A stretch of 39,579 bases of DNA from Chthoniobacteraceae bacterium (GTDB taxonomy: Bacteria > Verrucomicrobiota > Verrucomicrobiia > Chthoniobacterales > Chthoniobacteraceae): positions 1-39,579 of the forward strand of contig CANJPY010000045.1 in the NCBI GenBank assembly GCA_947476255.1, written 5' to 3'. The notes below the pieces were generated by a model, which saw nothing but the letters and a program-made list of their open reading frames with translations, searched no databases and was not told where the DNA came from. The position numbers and the translations under genes are program-made. Below, piece by piece: positions 8,710 to 18,788 of this stretch (within the stretch, counting starts at the first letter, position 1; every line of letters starts with the position of its first letter).

Positions 8710-11219
8710 CAGGCGTGTGTCCTCGAAATATGGGAGTGTTCAAAAAACGTGACCGCTAAAATCTCGGAGAGTTGCGGCAGCCCCGTGAGCACCAGTTGCA
8801 GCAGCTTTGCCGTCTCACTGCGCTCCAGACACGCGTGATGCACCCCAAGTTCGTGGGCATCCAAGAGGCGCGTTGCGCTCAACATCTGCATCAACACCCG
8901 CTGCTCTGGAGACATGCGTCCGCCGCTCCCCGCGCTTCTGCGCGGAAGACGCGCGAGGTGTTTCTCCAACTGCTCCAACTGAAACAACAACGAGCGCGGG
9001 TTCGTGTCGTCCAAAAGCACCAGGTCGTAAACCGCCATCAAATTAGGCAGCAAATTGTAGCGCGACCTGTACGTGAGCGTGCTGTCGGCCATCTCCAAAA
9101 CAGACTCCAGCAGACTGGGATGCCCCGACTCCGCGGACACCAAAGTCTCCCGCAAAAAAGTGCACAAACTCAGCGCCCGCTCCATCCTCTGCCCCATGTC
9201 CAAAAAGCGCCACCCCTGCGCCCGCGTCATGTTTTCGCGCACAATCCCCTTGAAGGATGCCGACAACAGCAAGACCCGGTTCAACACCCCAATCGCCTCC
9301 CCCGCTGACCATGAACTCATCTCGTGCGAAACGCTCTCCTCCAACTGGCTCAACGCACGCCACAAATCATTCGAGGTCCGATCCCGCACCAACATCGCCA
9401 GGCGCACCACACGCGCGGCAAGATTGCGCAAACTCCCCGCACGCGCCGGCATCTGGCTGTACAAGGCCTCCATAAAATCCCCCTCCAAGGCCTCCACAGA
9501 ACGATCTTCTGCCGAGGAACCCGCTGGAATCTGGTCCTGCGCCTCCAGCGTCCGCAACAAAGGACGCAACTGCTCCAACTCGCTCCCTCCCGTCTCCGGA
9601 CTAAACCTCAACAATGCCGCGCGCAAGGTCCGCGCCGCCGCATCCAACCGCTCCGTGTAGCGCCCCAGCCAAAAGAAATTGTCCGCCAGACGGCTTGGAA
9701 GATTGTTCCCAACACGCCGCAGCTCCATCCGGGAATCCGCCCGCTGCAGCAGCGTCACCTCCTCCACGGGTTGCTCACTCAGCACCCACGTGTCCTTGCT
9801 CGTGCTTCCATCCTGCATCGATATTCCCGAGGCCCCGCTTCCCACTCCGGCCCGCGTCAGCGCTCCGGGCATCACCACATATCCCTCCGGGGTTCCCAAC
9901 AAAAACACGCGCAACACCACCGGTTTCTCCACAAACCCCTCCTTCTCCCAACACGGCGCCACCGAAAAACGCATCCTCTCCTGCGCCACCCACCGGTGCG
10001 GCGCAAAGGCCAGCGCCTCGCGTATTTCAGACGGCCTGCCAGGCTTCGGCACGCCTCCCCCAAACGCAGGATAAATGTCCAGCCCCTCCATCTTCCCCAG
10101 CACCTCCCGCTGCGCCGATTCCTGCCCGCACCACCACGTCGCAAGCGATGGCATCCGCAACTCCTCCCCCAGAACCTCACGGCACAACCCCGGCAAAAAC
10201 GGCCGCAACGCCGGACTCTGCACAATCCCCGCCCCCAGCGCATTCGCCACCGACACGTTCCCCGCACGCAGCGCCTCCGTCAGCCCGGGCACCCCGAGAA
10301 TCGAGTCGTTGCGCAATTCCAAGGGATCACAAAAAGCATCGTCCACCCGGCGCAAAATCACATCCACAGGTTCCAACCCGCTCAGCGTCTTGAGATAAAC
10401 ACGCCGGTTGTGCACCGTCAAATCCTGCCCCTCCACCAACGAATACCCCAGATACCGCGCCAAATACGCCTGCTCAAAATACGTCTCGTTGTACGGCCCA
10501 GGCGTCAACACCACCACCCGCGGCTCCCCTCCGGCTCCCGGCCGCAAACACGTCCCCGCAAGAGTCGCCCTAAACTGCCCGAAAAACCCCGCCAACCGCT
10601 GCACCCGACTCCCCCGAAACGCCTCCGGCAACACACGCGCCGTGACCAACCGGTTCGCCAGCGTATATCCAGCCCCAGTCGGAATTTGCGTCCGATCTGA
10701 AAGCACCCACCAACGCCCCTCCGGCGAGCGCGCAATGTCCGCCGCATACAAATTCAAAAACACCCCCGATGCAGGCTCAATCCCATGCACCGCCCGCAGA
10801 AAATCCGCCTGCGCAAACAACAACGCCGGCGGCAGCGCCCCCGTCCGCAAAAGTTTCTGCGGCCCGTAACAGTCTGCAAGAATCCGGTTCAAGAGCGTCG
10901 CACGCTGAATCAACCCGCGCTCAATCCCCTCCCATTCGGCCGCTGAAAGCAGCATCGGCAACGGATCCAGTTCCCAGGGACGCTCCATCCCCTGAGCATC
11001 CCCATAGACATTGTACGTCACACCCTGCTCCTGAATGATCCGCCGCGCGGATTCAAACCGGCGCAGCAACTCCTGCGCCCCCATCCCCCGCACCTCCCCC
11101 AGCAGCGACGCCCAGTGCCCAGGCGCCACCAACCCGCTCCCCTCCGCCTCCTTAAAAGGCGAAGCCGTCGAATCGCCCGTCTTCAGACTATGCTGTTCCG
11201 CCTCGGTAGTGACGCTCAT
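8709..11219 (-). CDS. Circularly permuted ATP-grasp (DUF404/DUF407) fused to alpha-E domain (DUF403)
   Basis: An 836-aa fusion. Residues about 55-490 are the circularly permuted type-2 ATP-grasp region: QEQGVTYNVYGD, RPWELDPLPMLL, GRWWVLSDRTQIPTGAGYTL, VLTPGPYNETYFEQAYLARY and NALGAGIVQSPAL are characteristic. From about residue 505 (NNLPSRLADNFFWLGRYTER) to the end is the all-helical alpha-E domain. In many genomes these are two separate genes; here they are one polypeptide, which supports a physical complex. ATP-grasp enzymes of this type are predicted to form amide bonds (peptide ligase or amidoligase); no product has been assigned that I know of. The gene lies 12 bp after the DUF2126 gene and overlaps the next gene by one base. 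Confidence 0.93.
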   Translation of the reverse strand: MSVTTEAEQHSLKTGDSTASPFKEAEGSGLVAPGHWASLLGEVRGMGAQELLRRFESARRIIQEQGVTYNVYGDAQGMERPWELDPLPMLLSAAEWEGIERGLIQRATLLNRILADCYGPQKLLRTGALPPALLFAQADFLRAVHGIEPASGVFLNLYAADIARSPEGRWWVLSDRTQIPTGAGYTLANRLVTARVLPEAFRGSRVQRLAGFFGQFRATLAGTCLRPGAGGEPRVVVLTPGPYNETYFEQAYLARYLGYSLVEGQDLTVHNRRVYLKTLSGLEPVDVILRRVDDAFCDPLELRNDSILGVPGLTEALRAGNVSVANALGAGIVQSPALRPFLPGLCREVLGEELRMPSLATWWCGQESAQREVLGKMEGLDIYPAFGGGVPKPGRPSEIREALAFAPHRWVAQERMRFSVAPCWEKEGFVEKPVVLRVFLLGTPEGYVVMPGALTRAGVGSGASGISMQDGSTSKDTWVLSEQPVEEVTLLQRADSRMELRRVGNNLPSRLADNFFWLGRYTERLDAAARTLRAALLRFSPETGGSELEQLRPLLRTLEAQDQIPAGSSAEDRSVEALEGDFMEALYSQMPARAGSLRNLAARVVRLAMLVRDRTSNDLWRALSQLEESVSHEMSSWSAGEAIGVLNRVLLLSASFKGIVRENMTRAQGWRFLDMGQRMERALSLCTFLRETLVSAESGHPSLLESVLEMADSTLTYRSRYNLLPNLMAVYDLVLLDDTNPRSLLFQLEQLEKHLARLPRRSAGSGGRMSPEQRVLMQMLSATRLLDAHELGVHHACLERSETAKLLQLVLTGLPQLSEILAVTFFEHSHISRTHA

Positions 11220-11231
11220 GATAAACCCAGC

Positions 11232-14200
11232 TCACTTTCTCCGAAGTGGAGCCTGTCGTAAATCTAATGTAAACGGATTTTCCGCGCTGGTCCGCTCCAC
11301 AGGCGGCTCAAACGCCCCCTGCGTGTGCCCCTGCACCACAAACCGCGCAAGCCGGCGGCTCTCCGCCTCATAGGCATTGACCGGGAACGTCTCGTAGTTG
11401 CGCCCCCCCGGATGCGCCACGTGGTAAGTACACCCCCCCAAAGAACGCCGGTTCCAGGTGTCATACAAATCAAACACAAGCGGCGCATGCGGCGGAATAT
11501 TCGGATGCAAACACCCCGGCGGCTGCCACGCCCGATAACGCACCCCGGCCACCGCTTCCCCATTCGTCCCCGTCGGATGCAACGGCACCCTGCGGCCATT
11601 GCACAGCACCACAAAACGCCCTCCCACCGCCCCCCGCACCCTCACCTGCAAACGCTCCAGCGAACTGTCCACATACCGCACCGCACCCCCGCCCGCAGGC
11701 TCTTCCCCCAGCACATGCCACGGTTCCAACGCAAAACGCAAATCCACCCGCACGCCACGCTGCTCAAAGTGCCCGATCCTCGGAAACCGGAACTCAAAAT
11801 GCGGCGCGAACCACTCAAATTCAAAGGGATACCCCGCGTCCTGCAAGTCCCCAAGCACCTCCCGGAAATCCGCCTCGTTAAAATGCGGCAGCATCCAGCG
11901 GTCGTGCAAGTCCGTCCCCCAGCGCACCAAGTCGTTGGTGTACGGTTTTTTCCAAAACACCGAAACCAGCGCCCGCAACAGCAGCTGCTGCACCAGACTC
12001 ATGCGCGCGTGCGGCGGCATTTCAAAAGCCCGCAACTCCAAAAGCCCCAGACGGCCCGTCGCCGTCTCCGGCGCGTAGAGTTTGTCGATGGAAAACTCGG
12101 CTCGGTGCGTATTCCCGCTCGCATCCAGAAGCAAATTCCGGAACAACCGGTCCACCAGCCACGGCGCGGGCGCCTCCCCCTCCCCGGGCGCTGGCACCTG
12201 CTGAAACGCCACTTCCAACTCGTACAAACTGTCGTGCCGCGCCTCGTCCACGCGCGGCGCCTGACTCGTGGGCCCAATAAACAACCCGCTGAAAAGCCAG
12301 CTCAACGACGGATGATTCTGCCAGTACGTCAACAACGAGCGCAACAAATCCGGCCGCCTCAACACCGGCGAATCCACCGGGGTCGCCGCTCCGATAATAA
12401 TGTGGTTCCCCCCGCCCGTTCCCGTGTGCCGCCCGTCGAGCATGAACTTCTCCGTCCCCAAACGCAGCTGCCGCGCCTCCTCGTAAAGCACCTCCGTCCG
12501 CTCCACCAACTCCCCCCAGTTCGCGCTCGGATGCAGGTTCACCTCAATCACCCCGGGATCCGGCGTCACCCCCAACTTGTTCAACCGCGGATCATACGGA
12601 GGCCCCTCCCCCTCGATGACCACAGGCGTCCCCAACTCCCCAACCGCCGTCTCCACCGCCGCCACAAGTTCCAAATACGCCTGCGCCCCCTGCACCGGCG
12701 GCAAAAACACGTGCAACCGCCCGTGCCGCGGCTCCACACACAACGCCGTGCGCACAATGTTCGCGGCACTCTCTCCCACCGCCGGCTTCCGATTCCGGCC
12801 CGCCGCTCCCACTCGCTCCTTCGCAGACGGCGCCGCCACGGGAAATTGAAACGCTTTTGGAAACGGCGCAAATGCCTGCGTGGGGTCCTCCGGCGTCAGG
12901 ACAGGCTGGTCCGCCGCCGTAGCCCAGGGCAACGAATCCAAGGGCAGCCGCAACACCATCGGAGAATCCCCGGGAATGAGCCACAGCCCGCCATCCTTGC
13001 GCAAAAACCAACGACCCGTCTGCCAGCGTCCCTGCAAATGCCCCAGCGGCAGCACAAACCCGACGGCGGTCAACGGCTCCCTCGTATAAATCTCCCTTAG
13101 CCGCGCACGCTCCTCGGGTGTCCCCGCCTTCGGCTCCTCCGCCAGCACATTCGAGGGCAACCGGCTCTCCTTCCACCCATAATAAAGCGCATCCTCATAC
13201 CCGGGCACCAAATGGTCCGCCGGCAATCGCAGCAACTCCGCGATCCTCTCCGCCAACCGCTTCGCCTCCGCCACTCCGTACCCGTAATCCCGACTTTCAT
13301 CCGCAATCAACTCCGGCTCCCGCCACACGGGAACCCCGTCCTTGCGCCAGAACGCGCACAACGCGTACCGCGGCAGAGGCTCCCCGGGATACCATTTGCC
13401 CTGCCCGTAATGCAGCAGCGCTCCCGGCGCAAACCGCTCCCTCAAGCGCCGCAGCAACTTCCCCGAAAGCACACGCTTGGCCTGCGACACCGCGCTGAAA
13501 TTCCACTCGGGACCGTCCGGATTCTCCGTCGATACAAACGTCGGCTCGCCCCCCATCGTCAAACGCACGTCATCCCCCTCCAACTCCGCGTCCACCGCGT
13601 GCCCAAGCGCCAAAATCCGCGCCCACTCCTCCTCCGTATACGGCTTCGTCACCCGCGGCGATTCATACACCCGGGACACCGTCATCGTATGTTCCAACGT
13701 CGACTCACACGCCCCCACCGCCCCAGTCACGGGCGCCGCCGACATCGGCTCCGGGGTGCACGAAAGCGGTATATGCCCTTCCCCCGCAAGCAACCCCGAG
13801 GTCGGATCAAACCCGATCCAGCCCGCGCCCGGCAAAAACACCTCGCACCAGGCATGCAAATCCGTGAAGTCCACGGCCGTTCCCGAAGGCCCGTCGAGCG
13901 CTTCCACATCCGCCTTGAGCTGAATAAGGTACCCGCTCGCAAACCGCGCCGCAAACCCGAGCCCGCGCAACACCTCGCACATCAGCCACGCCGAATCCCG
14001 GCAGGAACCGCTCCCTTTTTCCAGCGTCTCCTCAGGCGTCTGCACCCCCGGCTCCAGCCGTATCAAATACGACACATCCCCCTGAATCGCCTGATTCAGC
14101 GCCACCAAAAAATCCAGCGTCCGCGCCCCCTCCCCCTTCGCGTCCTTTCCCCCCAGGGTTCGCCGCCACTTTTCCACATAACTTGCAAGGCGCTTGCCCC

Positions 14201-14567
14201 CGGACGCTGCCTCGCGAAACGGTGCCAGCTCCCGCTGCAGCGCCGGTTCATAAACAAACGGGACCGTTTGGGCGCTGTCCTCGAGAAAAAAATCAAACGG
14301 GTTGTGCACCGCCATCTCCACCACCAACTCCACCTCGATGAGCAACTCCCGCATGGGTTCGGGAAACACAAGCCGCGCATTCCAGTTCGCAAAGGGATCC
14401 TGCTGCCAGTTCGTAAACACCTGGCCTCCCGAGGTTTTAAGCGAATACCCCAGCACGTTTGTCTTGCAATGGGGGGCGGGCCTCAGCCTCACCACATGAG
14501 GCCCGTGTGCAACGGGCCTGTCGTAAGTGTAGCGGGTACGATGAACAAGCGCAGCGTGTATGGACAT
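11232..14567 (-). CDS. Transglutaminase-like domain + DUF2126 protein, 1111 aa
   Basis: First gene of the operon. Residues 1-90 are a Bact_transglu_N region (HAALVHRTRYTYDRPVAHGP); residues about 150-260 are a transglutaminase core with Cys189 (GSGSCRDSAWL), His238 (DLHAWCEVF) and Asp254 (WIGFDPTSG). The rest (about 330-1111) is DUF2126, which begins near LTMGGEPTFVS and includes the conserved segments GQGKWYPGEPLPRYA, LDGRHTGTGGGNHIIIG and PLVFDLYDTWNRRSLGGCTY. The DUF2126 part is itself thought to hold a glutamine-synthetase/ATP-grasp-like or related catalytic fold, but this is unsettled. No signal peptide. The product probably acts together with the ATP-grasp/alpha-E fusion and the small transglutaminase in the cytosol. 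Length and architecture are normal for the family. Confidence 0.93.
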   Translation of the reverse strand: MSIHAALVHRTRYTYDRPVAHGPHVVRLRPAPHCKTNVLGYSLKTSGGQVFTNWQQDPFANWNARLVFPEPMRELLIEVELVVEMAVHNPFDFFLEDSAQTVPFVYEPALQRELAPFREAASGGKRLASYVEKWRRTLGGKDAKGEGARTLDFLVALNQAIQGDVSYLIRLEPGVQTPEETLEKGSGSCRDSAWLMCEVLRGLGFAARFASGYLIQLKADVEALDGPSGTAVDFTDLHAWCEVFLPGAGWIGFDPTSGLLAGEGHIPLSCTPEPMSAAPVTGAVGACESTLEHTMTVSRVYESPRVTKPYTEEEWARILALGHAVDAELEGDDVRLTMGGEPTFVSTENPDGPEWNFSAVSQAKRVLSGKLLRRLRERFAPGALLHYGQGKWYPGEPLPRYALCAFWRKDGVPVWREPELIADESRDYGYGVAEAKRLAERIAELLRLPADHLVPGYEDALYYGWKESRLPSNVLAEEPKAGTPEERARLREIYTREPLTAVGFVLPLGHLQGRWQTGRWFLRKDGGLWLIPGDSPMVLRLPLDSLPWATAADQPVLTPEDPTQAFAPFPKAFQFPVAAPSAKERVGAAGRNRKPAVGESAANIVRTALCVEPRHGRLHVFLPPVQGAQAYLELVAAVETAVGELGTPVVIEGEGPPYDPRLNKLGVTPDPGVIEVNLHPSANWGELVERTEVLYEEARQLRLGTEKFMLDGRHTGTGGGNHIIIGAATPVDSPVLRRPDLLRSLLTYWQNHPSLSWLFSGLFIGPTSQAPRVDEARHDSLYELEVAFQQVPAPGEGEAPAPWLVDRLFRNLLLDASGNTHRAEFSIDKLYAPETATGRLGLLELRAFEMPPHARMSLVQQLLLRALVSVFWKKPYTNDLVRWGTDLHDRWMLPHFNEADFREVLGDLQDAGYPFEFEWFAPHFEFRFPRIGHFEQRGVRVDLRFALEPWHVLGEEPAGGGAVRYVDSSLERLQVRVRGAVGGRFVVLCNGRRVPLHPTGTNGEAVAGVRYRAWQPPGCLHPNIPPHAPLVFDLYDTWNRRSLGGCTYHVAHPGGRNYETFPVNAYEAESRRLARFVVQGHTQGAFEPPVERTSAENPFTLDLRQAPLRRK

Positions 14568-14619
14568 TGGAATCGGGCTCCTTGGGTGAAGGATTCAGCT
14601 ATCGATTCCGGGGAGAATG

Positions 14620-14631
14620 CCAAACATTAGC
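14620..14631 (-). promoter_or_regulatory. 12-bp motif shared with the autotransporter upstream region
   Basis: GCTAATGTTTGG (minus strand) lies 52 bp before the operon start. The identical 12-mer lies upstream of the autotransporter at 18789-18800, in the same orientation. It could be part of a promoter or a common operator; chance is not excluded. Confidence 0.25.
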
Positions 14632-14797
14632 GGGCACACCCGCACGTGACCAGCGCGAAGCGCCCTCCCGCGTAAAAACCAACCACCGCCCTGCGGCGCC
14701 CCCCCGGACCCCAGAGGGTTCCCAAGCCGTGTTTTGCCGTTTTAGGTCACCCATTCACCTCACCCAAAGCGTCAGCACCGGCCTCCTGCACACACAA

Positions 14798-14831
14798 AGG
14801 CCCGCAGTCCCCTTTCGGAAACTGCGGGCCT
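14798..14831 (-). terminator. Terminator of the autotransporter gene
   Basis: A perfect 11-bp GC-rich stem (AGGCCCGCAGT at 14798-14808, ACTGCGGGCCT at 14821-14831) with a 12-nt loop lies 26 bp after the autotransporter stop. On the minus strand it is followed by TTTGTGTGTG, a weak U-rich tail. Confidence 0.7.
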
Positions 14832-14857
14832 CGTTTAATCTAATTCAGGACTTCCTT

Positions 14858-17800
14858 TTAGAACTTGATTCCAAAGGTCACCGAACCCGTCAGGTTGTCA
14901 CGCTTGCCACCGAATTCCACAGCGCCGCTTCCGCGGATGAGGTAACGGTCATCGAAGGTGAGCTGCAAACCACCATTCACAATGGCCAGGTCGCTGCTGC
15001 TCTTGCGCCCCACCGCCTGATAACTCGTCCCAGCCACGCCGCCAGCCATGGCTGCATTCACGCTGCTGGCGCCAGTGTTCCAGTCATGCTGCCAGTAGGC
15101 ACCCAAGTCCGCACCGAAATCGGTGGAAGCACCGATCTTGGTGTTATAGCTCACACGGTAACCCAGCTTTGTGAGGAACTTGTCAGCGCTCATCGCATTG
15201 ACATTGTAACCAAACCCATTGTTGCCCTGCGCTTCAAATTCCGAGAAAGCCGTCTGGCTGTAGTTCAGATAAGTGAGACGCAACACCGGGGCCGCCTGGA
15301 ACGCGCTGTCAGGAGACAGCATATTGTAGGCAAGACCCACCGAGATCGACAGATCCCGGCTGTCAAACTTGCCATGGTAGGAAGCATCCGCTCCCGTTGT
15401 GCCCAGCAGCGCATTAAGCCGAGGCGTGCGCACGGAGTCGTTGGTGGACAATCCGTAGAGGACCGACGCATCCAGAATCAAACTCTCAAGCGGCGCCACT
15501 GCATACATCCCGATGTGCCAGGAGTCCGTGCTGATGTGTGTATTCGGCGTATTGAAATTGGATTCCCCCCAACCGGTGGCTCCGGTGAGGCCGATCGTCA
15601 GGTTGCCCATCTGACGCTCCACTCCAAACTGCACACCGCCCTCGGTGTTGATCAACTTGGAAGCGCCATCAGCCACGCTCGCTTTGTCAGAACCGTCACG
15701 GCCATACACGCTCAGCCATGCATCCCAAGAATCACTCGGAGCCGCCTTCGCAGGAGCAGGTTTCGCAATCGGCGCCGCCTGCTTGTAGCCGAACTTGCGC
15801 GATACCCCTTCACCCGTGGCGCTGGTGGCCAGCGAGGCGATGCGGTCTTCCACGCCGCCCAACACCGCCTGCGTGCGCTCAAACCCACTGCGCGCCATGT
15901 CCGCAAACGGCTGCGCACTCAGCTCGTTCAGGAACTGCGTGAACTGCGAGGATTCGGTGAAGTTGCGATCGACGTAACGCAGTGCTGTCGGGACGGCCAA
16001 GGTCGAAGTTCCGTTGCCATTGACTGCATCCAGATTCTGCTTGTCGAGATAGGCTCCGAAATTAGCGCCGTTGGTTCCGCGACCGAAGACCGCGTAACTC
16101 TGGCGGTAGAACCCGAGATTGTCTCCATCCTTGGACCAAGTGAGTTTGTAGATGGGGCGACCGCTCGTGATCGTACTTCCAGCGTCCGTAGTGACCGTAA
16201 CAGCCGCCGTGGTCACGGCACCTTGGTAGGCGCTGATAAAATCTGCCACGCTGACTGGACCCACAGTGCCCGTCGGATGCACCTCGCCGACAACATAGGA
16301 ATCAGCGACGGTGTTACTCAATGTGTTGATTTTGACGTTAACCACGCCGACATTCACTGTGGGGGTGTTCCCAACACTTGTTACTTTTACCGCTGCTCCC
16401 AAATCTTTGTTATTGGAGCGCGCGTTAACCGTCAAGTTTGCATTGCTGAAGGTCTGGGCCGCTGTGGCCGCGACCTTTATATTCATGTTCCCTGCCGAAG
16501 TGACTTCGACTGGTTGCGATGAACTGAAGGCGAACCCGTCAGCAGTCCCATCAAGTGTTCCCTTGATGATCACTTCGGAACTGGAGGCTATTGAATTAGC
16601 CTTGTTAAGCCTCAATGTGCTGGTGTTTCCATCAACAATTGTCGCACCCGTGTAGGAATTTGAATCCGCTACTTGAAGTTTACCTCCCTCCAATCGTAGA
16701 CCCCCTGCTCCGGTGAGTCCTGATGCAAAGGTAACGCCCGCCGCGGGCGCAATAATTTTTGCTTCCTGCCCAGCGCCAATGGATGCGATCGCCGCACTGA
16801 CATCCAGACTTGCCGCAACGCCGCCAGCGGCCAACTCTAGAACGCCTTTGCTAGAATTATCGTCTGTATTTCCACCCGCAAAGACAACTTTTCCAGTTCC
16901 TAAGTCGGTTTTATCCTGGACTGAAACCTTGCCCTCTCTGAGGGTTACACCACCCGAAAATGTGTTTGGGGTGGTGGCATGCAACGGATTGGCAAGAGCC
17001 AGAGCACCGTCGCCCGTTTTCACAATCCCGCCGACACCCGAGACAACTCCAGTCATTGTGACGTCGCCACCTTTTGGAACTGCAATCGCAGAAGTCTGAT
17101 TCAAGGTTGCATTACCAGCGAGGATCAAAGTGTCCCCATCTTTAAGGATATTTTCGGCGTCATCATAGGTCGCGCCACGCCCCAATTGAACATTGAGTGT
17201 ACTCGAAGCACCGGCCGCACCAAATACCAAATTGTTTCCCACTGTGATTGTTGTGGCAGCTGCAGGAGCACCAGCAGTTCCGGCGGCATTATTGTTACCT
17301 CCAGAAAGAGCGCCACCGTTTAACGTGATCACGGCGTTCGGTCCTAAACCAAATGGTCCTGACCCAACAACGCTGCTAGACTCAGCCCGCAGTTCCCCAT
17401 TGTTCAAAACGGTTGGACCCGTGTAAGTGTTTGCTCCACTTAGACTTAGCGCCCCAACCCCGGACTTAGTAATCCCAAGATCAGCTCCGACTGGATCTGA
17501 AATAATGCCTGCAATCCTTACAGAACCAATAACCTCCGCAGCCAAATTGTCCGCCAAAGCAACATTCCCCCTCAAAAGGAAAGACTTCGCGGTCGAAATA
17601 TCGACAGGGGTCGTCGCAGCACCAGCCGTCCGGTTCACCTGAGTCGCCCGACTATCCGTCGCAGAGGCCAGCGCTAGGGAAACTGTCCCAACCGCGGCGT
17701 TGCCATCATCGATGCTGACCTGATTGTTGATGGCAATTCCATTGACGCCCGAAAGCACACCACCGGATGCCGTAACGGCTCCGGTGCCAAGTGCCGTAGC

Positions 17801-18688
17801 CGAGGCAACGCGAAGTTCTCCGGCTGAAAGCTTTGTGCCGCCAGAATATGTGTTTGCCCCAGAGAGCGTCAACAAACCGGAGGAAACCTTCTCAACACTG
17901 ATGGTGCTCGTGGAACCTCCTCCCGCATTGTTTTGAATATCTCCGGCAAATGATCCAGCACTAATGGACAACTTGAGAGGATTGTTGGCAGTAGCTGCGT
18001 TCGAAGGATTCGAATTGAAAATCTTCCCCGGACTGACACGGAAAGTATCTCCACCGCTTGTAATCCAAGTCTCGGCTCCCTGTAAATCGGCGATCTGCGT
18101 CTCCGCGGCAACACTCGCTTGAGAGGGAGCTTTAAAGGTCAAACTCGTGCTGGCGGCAGCTCCTGGGATCGCCACTGTTCCAATTAAGGTGACCTCAGTC
18201 ACAGCAACACCAGCAACTCCGTTTACAGTGGCTGTTGTCAAATTCACGTTTGAAACCACTGCCTTTCCAGTAATTCCCGAACCATAGACGACCATGTTTT
18301 GGGAAATATCGGTATGGGATCCCTCCAGCGTCACCTTACAATAAGACACATCGAGAACAACAACGTTGGTGAAATTTACATAGGCCGATGTGTTTTTTGA
18401 AACAGTCACCGGCGCCAATGTCAAAACGCCAGGTGTGGTCGTCCCCAAAGCACCCGTCTGCAAGGCGTTTGTAGAAACCCCGCTCGCGCCAACAGAGCCA
18501 GAGGAAACCGTCACCTCCGCCTTCGCGCCCGACACGCCCAGGCCCAGGGCGAGGACACCCACGCTCACTCCAGTCCACCAGGGACGCAGGAGGCCGCCCA
18601 AGGACAGCTGGATTTGTTTTTCAGGGGTGGCTCCGGATTGGGAAGAAACACAGGGGGGGACGGCGGGGGACAGGTGCTTTGATTTCAT
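14858..18688 (-). CDS. Autotransporter with PATR (autotransporter-associated beta-strand) repeats
   Basis: A 1276-aa type V secretion protein. An unusually long export signal (about 57 aa) has a polar N-region, hydrophobic core GVSVGVLALGLGVSG and AKA cleavage site. The passenger contains several PATR units that promote beta-helix formation, such as LTLSGANTYSGGTKLSAGEL, LSLSGANTYTGPTVLNNGEL and NTFSGGVTLREGKVSV, with Gly/Ala/Thr/Ser-rich sequence between. A helical linker (FADMARSGFERTQAVLGGVE) leads to a C-terminal beta-barrel of about 290 aa (from about residue 985), ending in SVTFGIKF with the terminal Phe expected of outer-membrane proteins recognised by BAM. No peptidase or other catalytic motif is visible in the passenger, so an adhesive or surface-coat role is the best guess. 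It is divergent from the coiled-coil gene with a 654-bp gap and has its own terminator. Confidence 0.93.
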   Translation of the reverse strand: MKSKHLSPAVPPCVSSQSGATPEKQIQLSLGGLLRPWWTGVSVGVLALGLGVSGAKAEVTVSSGSVGASGVSTNALQTGALGTTTPGVLTLAPVTVSKNTSAYVNFTNVVVLDVSYCKVTLEGSHTDISQNMVVYGSGITGKAVVSNVNLTTATVNGVAGVAVTEVTLIGTVAIPGAAASTSLTFKAPSQASVAAETQIADLQGAETWITSGGDTFRVSPGKIFNSNPSNAATANNPLKLSISAGSFAGDIQNNAGGGSTSTISVEKVSSGLLTLSGANTYSGGTKLSAGELRVASATALGTGAVTASGGVLSGVNGIAINNQVSIDDGNAAVGTVSLALASATDSRATQVNRTAGAATTPVDISTAKSFLLRGNVALADNLAAEVIGSVRIAGIISDPVGADLGITKSGVGALSLSGANTYTGPTVLNNGELRAESSSVVGSGPFGLGPNAVITLNGGALSGGNNNAAGTAGAPAAATTITVGNNLVFGAAGASSTLNVQLGRGATYDDAENILKDGDTLILAGNATLNQTSAIAVPKGGDVTMTGVVSGVGGIVKTGDGALALANPLHATTPNTFSGGVTLREGKVSVQDKTDLGTGKVVFAGGNTDDNSSKGVLELAAGGVAASLDVSAAIASIGAGQEAKIIAPAAGVTFASGLTGAGGLRLEGGKLQVADSNSYTGATIVDGNTSTLRLNKANSIASSSEVIIKGTLDGTADGFAFSSSQPVEVTSAGNMNIKVAATAAQTFSNANLTVNARSNNKDLGAAVKVTSVGNTPTVNVGVVNVKINTLSNTVADSYVVGEVHPTGTVGPVSVADFISAYQGAVTTAAVTVTTDAGSTITSGRPIYKLTWSKDGDNLGFYRQSYAVFGRGTNGANFGAYLDKQNLDAVNGNGTSTLAVPTALRYVDRNFTESSQFTQFLNELSAQPFADMARSGFERTQAVLGGVEDRIASLATSATGEGVSRKFGYKQAAPIAKPAPAKAAPSDSWDAWLSVYGRDGSDKASVADGASKLINTEGGVQFGVERQMGNLTIGLTGATGWGESNFNTPNTHISTDSWHIGMYAVAPLESLILDASVLYGLSTNDSVRTPRLNALLGTTGADASYHGKFDSRDLSISVGLAYNMLSPDSAFQAAPVLRLTYLNYSQTAFSEFEAQGNNGFGYNVNAMSADKFLTKLGYRVSYNTKIGASTDFGADLGAYWQHDWNTGASSVNAAMAGGVAGTSYQAVGRKSSSDLAIVNGGLQLTFDDRYLIRGSGAVEFGGKRDNLTGSVTFGIKF

Positions 18689-18788
18689 GGATTATTGGCT
18701 GAGTGATACTAAAGACAAACGGACAGGTGTCCTCCACCCCGCGCGCAATGACGTCGGAGCATCAGATCACCCATGTGGTGTGTGCGAC

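Noticed and set aside
9324..10700. Long plus-strand open frame (458 aa) opposite the ATP-grasp gene
   Set aside because: Arg/Pro/His-rich shadow of a GC-rich gene; no domain-like features.
11325..13100. Long plus-strand open frame (591 aa) opposite the DUF2126 gene
   Set aside because: Same reason: composition typical of antisense shadows, no signal or motif.
14459..16522. Plus-strand open frame of 687 codons
   Set aside because: It crosses the start of one real gene, a terminator and the conserved barrel of the autotransporter; a shadow frame.
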